From: Micrococcales bacterium
Lineage (GTDB): Bacteria > Actinomycetota > Actinomycetes > S36-B12 > UBA10799
NCBI GenBank assembly: GCA_016719135.1
Contig: JADKAV010000036.1
Span: 1-11,219 of the forward strand
DNA length: 11,219 nt
Reading direction: 5' to 3'
Shown: piece by piece, positions 6,617 through 11,219 of the stretch
How positions within the stretch are numbered: the first letter of the stretch is position 1
Layout: the number at the start of each line of letters is the position of its first letter
Notes under the pieces: model-generated
The model's database searches: none
What the model was told of the DNA's origin: nothing
Seen by the model: only the letters and a program-made list of their open reading frames with translations
Made by a program: the position numbers and the translations under genes

Positions 6617-7042
6617 ATGAGCTTCCGAGACCTGCCGCGGGACTGGCCCGACATCCCGCTGACCGACCCCACCCACATCGCCAACGTCCTGGACATCTTC
6701 GTGAGTATGAAGACACGGATGAACGGCGGCCTGCTGGTTCTGGTGTGTGACCCTCTGCGCCGCCCGTTACAACCGATCCTTGTCGAGGACTTCGGCAGGC
6801 GGCCACCTGAGGACGGCGATCAGGCCCTGAAGAATATGGCGACCTCGATCGCCGAAGTCCTCCCAGGGGCCACGGTTCTGTGTGCGATCGCGCGCCGTGG
6901 CGGGCTGAGCATCACCGCCGACGACCGGGCCTGGCGCACCGCCATCACGCGGGCGTTCGCAGACCACGCGCCCCTCATCGGCGTGCACGTGGTGACACCC
7001 GACGGGTCGCGGCCGGTACATCCTCTGGGTGCCGCGGCGTAG
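6617..7042 (+). CDS. Conserved actinobacterial hypothetical protein
   Basis: A 141-aa soluble protein with no signal peptide or membrane segment. It begins MSFRDLPRDWPDIPLTDPTH, continues through LLVLVCDPLRRPLQPILVED and VLCAIARRGGLSITADDRAW, and ends GVHVVTPDGSRPV. I recall similar proteins (MSFRDLPxDWPxxPLTDP... GLSITxxDRAW... GVHVVTPDG) as uncharacterised in other Actinobacteria, but cannot name a family or function. The alternation of hydrophobic strands (LLVLVCD, TVLCAIA, LIGVHVV) with helices suggests a compact alpha/beta domain. ATG 6617 is chosen because the recalled homologues begin MSFRDLP; an upstream ATG at 6581 adds 12 residues without similarity. It stands alone, converging on the RTX gene across element A. 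Confidence 0.75.
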   Translation: MSFRDLPRDWPDIPLTDPTHIANVLDIFVSMKTRMNGGLLVLVCDPLRRPLQPILVEDFGRRPPEDGDQALKNMATSIAEVLPGATVLCAIARRGGLSITADDRAWRTAITRAFADHAPLIGVHVVTPDGSRPVHPLGAAA

Positions 7043-7080
7043 GGCTGGGTCCGGGCGTGTCGACGCTTCCTTGCCCCGCA

Positions 7081-7198
7081 GGCGTTGGACATAGGTACAG
7101 GCGTTGGAGAACGGAACGGTACAGGCGGTGGAGTTGCACGGCCCGTGGTTGTCCAACCTATGTGCGGTTGTCCAACGGATGTACCCAACTCCAACGGC
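7081..7198. repeat. Palindromic 19-bp-phased repeat element A
   Basis: The left arm has GCGTTGGA at 7082 and 7101, and GCGGTGGA at 7125. The right arm has the inverted core TCCAAC at 7152, 7171 and 7190. Pitch is 19 bp except between the second and third left units (24 bp), which is explained by a tandem GAACG duplication. The centre is CACGG-C-CCGTG (7137-7147), a perfect palindrome. The element fills the gap between the convergent genes ending at 7042 and 7281, so it could end both transcripts. It is homologous to element B at 11109-11219: the right arms (7152-7195 and 11174-11217) agree at 38 of 44 positions. Confidence 0.8.
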
Positions 7199-7280
7199 TG
7201 CCGGGTAGGGCGCAATCCTCACGCCAGCCCAACCCGCGACGGGCGGGTGCGGACCCGATCGCTGCGGGACAGCTCCCCAA

Positions 7281-9161
7281 CTACTTGCGTCGCACCTGCT
7301 CGCAGTCCTTGGCGACACGGTCGGATCTGTCCGCCACGACCTTGTCCTTGCCCCCGGCCCGCACTTGATCACGTCACGCTGACCATCACGAGCCTTGATC
7401 ATGTCTGGGCCGCCGGCGCCGAGCATGGTGTCGCGGCCCTTGCCCCCGGTGAGCCGATCACTGCCCGGTCCGGCGATCAACCTGTCGTTCCCCCGGCCAC
7501 CGTTCAGGCAGTCGTCACCACCGAGCCCACGCAGGACATCATTGCCACCCACGCCTCTGATCCTGTCGCCGGCACTAGTACCCCGGAGTTTGTTCCCCTT
7601 GTTGTCACCTGGGATGGAGTTGGAGCACGCCGCCGCTATCGGTGCCGGTGATGGTGGTGGTGGTGGTGAACTGACCCCCGGAACCGTGGCCGTCGCAGTT
7701 GCGGAGTTGTTGGCGGAGTTGGGATCGATGATCGGTGCCGTGACTGTCGCGGTCGAAGTCATAGTTCCGCTGCCAGGGGCCCGAGCGACCACCAGAACGG
7801 TGACCTCGCCTTCTCGGTCGAGCGTCCCGAAGGCACAGTTCACCGACAGACCGGTTGTGCTGCAGGACCCTTGAGATGACGACACCGACGTTATCGCGGC
7901 GGATCCTGGAAGGTTCACGGCCAGGGTCGTGTCAGCCGCGTCGTCCTGGCCGGCGTTCTTGGCCACAACCGTGAAGACGACGTTCTGCCCCAGCAGCGGG
8001 GGCCGGATTGGAAACGGTCTGACTGACGCTGACATCCGCGCCGACCTCGACTGCACCGAGGTCACACGCCGAGCCGATCGGACGCACCTGTTCGCGCTGG
8101 TCAACCGCGAGCGTGCAACCCACGGCCGCATCGAGTGCCGGTGACGTCAAGGCGGGCACCCGGAAATCCGTCCCGCTGGTGGTCGTCACAAGCGGACCGA
8201 GCAGCGGGTCGCTGATCGACCGGCTGGCATTCGCAGCTCCGCAGGTGGTGTCGGACACGATGTTGCGTCCGCTGAAATCGACAGATTCGTTGCAGTTCGC
8301 CGCCAACGAGGCCAGAGCGGCGGTACCACCCGCGACGATCGAGTTCTCCACAGATATCGGAGCTTGCCGGTAGATGTTCCCTCCGTAGCCGGCCAACGAC
8401 ACCGTGTTGCCGGCGATGTTGTTCGTGATAGTCGATGACCGGACCGTGGTGACGCTGTTCGCGATCGTCATGATCCCGCCACCGAACGACGCCGAACTCG
8501 AGACGACCGAGTTCGCGTGAATGGTGGAGTTCTCCACCAGCAGCCGGGTGGTCGCGCCGGCGACGTAGATGCCACCGCCACTGGCCTGACCAGCCGTCGT
8601 CGTCGAGTTCCCCGTGATGGAAGACCGAAGGATCTCCATCTCGCCGGCGATGAGATACACCGGACCGTAGGCCGTGCCGACCGCACCGGTAATGGTGTTG
8701 TTCGCAATGCGCACGTTGATGAGTTTGCTCGCTGCGTTGCCGACCTGCTGAACCGCCAGGCCACCGCCCCCGTTCGCGGAAGCCCCCTGGAGAGCAAGGT
8801 CGCGCACCACCACGTCGCCACCGCCGATGGATAGCAGAATGTGCCCTGGCGTCCCCGTCACGATCGTCGCCCTCGGCCCGCTGCCGCGGATGGTGGTGGT
8901 CTTCGTGATAGTCAGCTGTGATCCGAGCGAGATAGTCATGGCGGGCACTGAGATGGTGTCGGCGCCAGACAGCGACTCCGACTCCATAACCGCAGCGCGC
9001 AGGGTGCAGGTCCCGCCGGCGGTCGAACAAACCCCGTTGCCCAGCACGACGTCCGCACCGTCGCCGTTGCTGTTCACCGTGAAGTCCGCGGCACTGGCTG
9101 CACTCTGGTGCACCACGATGAGACCGGCCGCGAACAGCAGCATGAGGATCAGTCGTCGCAT
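7281..9161 (-). CDS. Secreted CSLREA / parallel beta-helix / DUF11 / RTX-repeat protein, with two frameshifts
   Basis: A 626-aa exported protein once two compensating frameshifts are repaired. Domains in order: signal peptide (about 1-25, MRRLILMLLFAAGLIVV then SAASAA); CSLREA-type segment (26-64) with CTLRAAVMES; right-handed parallel beta-helix (about 65-330) with repeated SSITGNS, NSTIHANS and SSTITNN turns; a DUF11-like adhesin/Ig-type domain (about 375-490, from ADVSVSQTVSNP); a proline-rich linker; RTX-type GGxGxD repeats (about 517-602); and a C-terminal tail ending DCEQVRRK. ATG 9161 has AGGAGG 5 nt upstream. The frame changes at the G5 run 7998-8002 (one base too many) and the C5 run 7351-7355 (one too few); without repair the protein appears as two overlapping ORFs. 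It is probably a surface or secreted calcium-binding protein; its ligand is unknown. The 91-bp gap after metP-metS may carry its promoter. Confidence 0.75.
7351..7355 (-). other. Frameshift at a C5 run near the 3' end of the RTX gene
   Basis: Reading on the minus strand, one extra G in this run converts KCGPGARTRSW into KCGPGGKDKVVADRSDRVAK, continuing to DCEQVRRK and a TAG at 7281-7283. That is the usual tail of proteins with such RTX ends. As sequenced, the frame instead runs on through element A into the antisense of the gene at 6617. Confidence 0.75.
7360..7610 (-). repeat. RTX-like calcium-binding nonapeptide repeats
   Basis: About eight consecutive nonamers of the hemolysin-type calcium-binding form are readable on the minus strand, for example GVGGNDVLRGLGGDDCLNG, GRGNDRLIAGPGSDRLTGG and GKGRDTMLGAGGPDMI. 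Such repeats fold into a beta-roll that binds Ca2+ between turns, normally outside the cell. They lie between a proline-rich linker and the C-terminal tail of the CSLREA-type protein. Confidence 0.8.
7998..8002 (-). other. Frameshift at a G5 run in the DUF11 domain of the RTX gene
   Basis: Upstream the frame reads ADVSVSQTVSNPAP, then degenerates into arginine-rich nonsense. Removing one C of this minus-strand C5 run gives SNPAPLLGQNVVFTVVAKNA, the expected DUF11 strand pattern, in frame with the rest of the domain. Confidence 0.75.
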
Positions 9162-9212
9162 GGACCCCTCCTGTCGAGACGAGAGTCCCGGAAGCCGAGA
9201 CGGGTCCACAGA

Positions 9213-9218
9213 ATACCC
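9213..9218 (-). promoter_or_regulatory. GGGTAT -10-like hexamer upstream of the RTX gene
   Basis: GGGTAT reads on the minus strand 52 bp upstream of ATG 9161, within the 91-bp gap after metP-metS. It resembles the -10 box of SigF/SigB-type promoters, but no GTTT is found 15-17 nt upstream, so the assignment is weak. Confidence 0.25.
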
Positions 9219-9252
9219 TGGATTGATCATTCTTAGAAGTCACATCCAGCGG

Positions 9253-9381
9253 CTACAGGTCCCGGTAGTAGTGCTCCTCCGGAGCCTTGCTGCGGCGGGT
9301 GAGGTTGTAGATGGCCAGGCCCAGCCCACCCCAGAGCACAAGCATGGCGAAGAGCATCATCAGGACAGCACCGGTGCTCAT
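9253..9381 (-). CDS. metS: MetS-like small subunit of methionine/alanine importer, in frame inside the MetP ORF
   Basis: A 42-aa single-pass membrane protein, MSTGAVLMMLFAMLVLWGG then LGLAIYNLTRRSK and an acidic/aromatic tail. The length, the single helix with WGG and the NLxR exit match the MetS small subunit required for MetP transport in Corynebacterium. ATG 9381 has its own GGAAGGAG 8 nt upstream, so free MetS could be made even though no stop separates it from MetP. The minus-strand sequence at the start is ATGA, and the TGA is in the +1 frame relative to MetP. Adjoining MetP and MetS genes with such overlaps are common. Confidence 0.7.
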   Translation of the reverse strand: MSTGAVLMMLFAMLVLWGGLGLAIYNLTRRSKAPEEHYYRDL

Positions 9382-10935
9382 GAGTGTGGCTCCTTCCGAG
9401 TGGCGCGGGTTCCGGCGGAACCTCCAGCGGGTGTTCGGCCGCCACGGAATGCGGGCGACGATGAACGCGATCAGGACAACCGCCACCGCGCTGCCCCATC
9501 CGAACACGCCCAGCATCCAGGCGGGGTAATCACCGTACGGCGTTTGCGCATCTTCGATGAACTCACGGACCAGGACGAAGCCGAGCAGCAACGGGGTGAT
9601 CACGGAGACGAGCACGATCCACCATCTGCCCAGCCGGATCGACCCGTACAGATTCATGTGCCGCGCCAGACCGGGGATGGCCCGTGCGACCCAGGCGAGC
9701 ACGATCATGCTGGCGACCGCGGCGGCCAGGATGCCGAAGCGGTTGATGAAGTGGTCCACGATATCCAGAACGTAGACCCCACTGGTGGTACTGAAGAAGA
9801 TCAAGCTGATCCCCGCGGCCGGGACGCCGACGATCAGCGTCGCGGACAGGCGCGTCAGTTCGAATTTGTCGCGGACCGCGGATATGACGACCTCGATCAC
9901 GCTGACCAGTGACGTCAGACCGGCGAAGACCAACGATCCGAAGAACAGGACACCGATCAGCGCACCTGCCGGGGCCTCGTTGATGATCGTCGGGAAGGCC
10001 ACGAAGGCAAGCCCCAGGCCCTCGGATGCCACTTCGTCGACCGCCAGTCCCGAGGCTTGGGCCATGAAGCCCAGTGCGGCGAACACCCCGATGCCGGCAA
10101 GCAGCTCGAAGGACGAGTTGGCGAGCCCGACCACCAGTCCGGACCCGGTCATGTCGGTCTTGCGGGCCACGTAGGAGGCGTAGGTGATCATGATGCCGAA
10201 GCCGACCGACAGCGAGAAGAAGATCTGTCCGAAAGCCGCAGCCCACACCGATGTCTGTGTCAGTGCCGACCAGTTCGGCGAGAACAGCGCGTCGAGGCCT
10301 TGGGCGGCACCCGGCAGGAACAAGGAACGCACCACAAGCACCGTGAACGCCAGGATCAGCAGCGGGATGAAGACCACGGCCGTCGCGCCGATCCCCTTCT
10401 GCACACCCAGCGCCATGATGATCAGCACTGCGACCCACACCACCGCCAGTGGCACGAGCACACCCATGACCACCGACGCGCTGACCCCCGGGTCGCCTGC
10501 CTGCAGGAAGTCTCCGAACAGGAAACTCTCCGGGTCGTCACCCCAGGACTTGTCGACGGAGAAGAGCGTGTACTGCAACGCCCACGCGATGACCGCGGCG
10601 TAGTAGACGGCGATCATGAAGCAGATCCCCACCTGCCACCAGCCCACGCTCTCGATGCGCCGGTCGGCGCGCGCGAACGACAGCGGCGCGGAGCCACGGT
10701 TGCGGTGACCCAGGGCGTAGTCCATCAGCAGGAACGGCAGACCGGCGGTGATCAGGGCCACGATGTAGGGCAGGATGAACGCCCCGCCGCCGTTCTCGTA
10801 GGCGACGTAGGGGAAGCGCCAGATGTTGCCGAGGCCGACCGCTGACCCGATGGCAGCCAGAATGAAAACCTTGCGCGAAGAGAACGCCCCGCGACGTGCG
10901 CCGTCTTCAGTTGCACTGCCTGCATCCGCCGTCAT
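9253..10935 (-). CDS. metP: Sodium-dependent NSS-family transporter (MetP-like) fused to its small subunit
   Basis: A 560-aa inner-membrane protein. Residues 1-518 are a neurotransmitter:sodium symporter with a LeuT-type core: the unwound TM1 sequence IGSAVGLGNIWRFPYVAYEN with GGGAFILPY immediately after it, then multiple membrane segments including FGQIFFSLSVGFGIMITYASY (TM6 region), about 12 in all. Residues 519-560 are MSTGAVLMMLFAMLVLWGG and a short tail, the typical MetS small subunit. Corynebacterium MetPS is a Na+-coupled methionine/alanine importer with MetS as a separate protein; fusion is unusual. The specificity is inferred from the MetS partner. ATG 10935 has AGGAGG 4 nt upstream; an in-frame start at 10965 adds ten residues with no support. 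The fusion could be an indel artefact, because in the +1 frame MetP would stop at TGA 9378-9380 and overlap the MetS ATG. Confidence 0.85.
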   Translation of the reverse strand: MTADAGSATEDGARRGAFSSRKVFILAAIGSAVGLGNIWRFPYVAYENGGGAFILPYIVALITAGLPFLLMDYALGHRNRGSAPLSFARADRRIESVGWWQVGICFMIAVYYAAVIAWALQYTLFSVDKSWGDDPESFLFGDFLQAGDPGVSASVVMGVLVPLAVVWVAVLIIMALGVQKGIGATAVVFIPLLILAFTVLVVRSLFLPGAAQGLDALFSPNWSALTQTSVWAAAFGQIFFSLSVGFGIMITYASYVARKTDMTGSGLVVGLANSSFELLAGIGVFAALGFMAQASGLAVDEVASEGLGLAFVAFPTIINEAPAGALIGVLFFGSLVFAGLTSLVSVIEVVISAVRDKFELTRLSATLIVGVPAAGISLIFFSTTSGVYVLDIVDHFINRFGILAAAVASMIVLAWVARAIPGLARHMNLYGSIRLGRWWIVLVSVITPLLLGFVLVREFIEDAQTPYGDYPAWMLGVFGWGSAVAVVLIAFIVARIPWRPNTRWRFRRNPRHSEGATLMSTGAVLMMLFAMLVLWGGLGLAIYNLTRRSKAPEEHYYRDL

Positions 10936-11108
10936 GGAGCCTCCTGCGCGTTGATGCTCCAGCATTGCGCAGTCATACCCCGGATCACCAGATCAGTGGG
11001 GCACTTTTTGACGGTTCTTCGGATTTGGGCGGGGAGTCCTTCAGCGGAGACGGGCACAGGGCGGAATCCAGCCCCGCGGACTATGGAGCCGCTGTTCCAA
11101 GCCTGTAC
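10936..11108. other. Leader region of metP, no gene seen
   Basis: 173 bp between the MetP start and element B. On the minus strand GGGTAT (10975-10980) lies 40 bp before ATG 10935 and may be a -10 box, but no matching -35 is visible. A T5 run occurs near 11003. Open frames here lack similarity to anything I recognise. The region must hold the metP promoter. Confidence 0.35.
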
Positions 11109-11219
11109 GCGTTGGAGATGGGTACGGGCGTTGGAGATGGGTACGGGCGTTGGAGATCGGCGGGGCGTGGATCTCCAACGGATGTGCGTTTGTCCAACGT
11201 GTGTGCCCAACTCCAACGC
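11109..11219. repeat. Palindromic 19-bp-phased repeat element B
   Basis: GCGTTGGA occurs at 11109, 11128 and 11147, and the inverted TCCAAC at 11174, 11193 and 11212, all at exactly 19-bp pitch. The two 49-nt arms (11109-11157 and 11171-11219) align without gaps around a 13-nt loop. 36 of 49 positions are Watson-Crick pairs, and a plus-strand transcript gains six G-U pairs. It is homologous to element A. It ends exactly at the window edge, so more may lie beyond. It sits 174 bp upstream of the metP start. Confidence 0.8.

Noticed and set aside
7081..7198. CRISPR array interpretation of the evenly spaced GTTGGA motifs
   Set aside because: The repeat core is only about 6-8 bp, the intervening sequence is itself similar between units, half of the units are inverted, and no cas genes are present.
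6820..7215. Minus-strand ORF sharing a TPVPxSNA-like stretch with the minus-strand ORF at 10932-11216
   Set aside because: The protein similarity is a by-product of DNA repeat elements A and B; the rest of the two ORFs is unrelated.
6767..7280. Apparent C-terminal part of the minus-strand RTX ORF beyond 7281
   Set aside because: It arises only from the frameshift at 7351-7355. It runs through element A and antisense of the gene at 6617, with no domain content.
9311..10845. Several plus-strand ORFs over the transporter
   Set aside because: They are antisense shadows of metP, rich in His, Arg, Asp and Gln, and without motifs.

Overview
The window is high-GC DNA with GTG/TTG/ATG starts and gene families typical of Actinomycetota: Holin-X, DUF3618, a Ddn-like DUF385 protein, a MetP/MetS-type sodium symporter and a SigF/SigB-like promoter. 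No rRNA, tRNA, CRISPR array or intact transposase is visible, and the order or genus cannot be fixed from these genes.

Layout. 59-1738 (+): CrtI/RetSat-like FAD oxidoreductase. 1779-2234 (-): SRPBCC protein, convergent with the first gene across a hairpin. 2370-3145 (+): a tight cell-envelope operon of a 52-aa membrane protein, a Holin-X protein and a DUF3618 protein, preceded by a GTTT-N15-GGGTAA promoter. 3154-4206 (-): secreted polysaccharide deacetylase. 4321-5117 (+): SpoIIAA-like protein and Ddn-like protein with a GTGA overlap. 5102-5157: large nested hairpin. 5183-6272 (+): octopine/nopaline dehydrogenase-family gene, frameshifted in its Rossmann loop. 6273-6616: no gene, holding a degenerate 19-bp-phased repeat. 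6617-7042 (+): unnamed conserved protein. 7081-7198: palindromic repeat element A. 7281-9161 (-): exported CSLREA/beta-helix/DUF11/RTX protein broken by two homopolymer frameshifts. 9253-10935 (-): sodium:neurotransmitter-symporter-type MetP fused in frame to its small subunit MetS. 11109-11219: element B, a second copy of element A.

The most unusual content is the pair of elements A and B. Each has three GTTGGA-type units at 19-bp pitch, then three inverted units at 19-bp pitch, forming a roughly 110-120-bp imperfect palindrome. Their right arms match at 38 of 44 positions. I do not recognise this family; it may be a non-coding repeat, an RNA-forming element, or fused ends of a transposon with multiple terminal repeats.

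Frame breaks in two genes sit at short G/C runs. The MetP-MetS fusion would become an ordinary ATGA overlap after a one-base frame change. The assembly may therefore carry uncorrected homopolymer indels, and every broken or fused call here should be read with that in mind.
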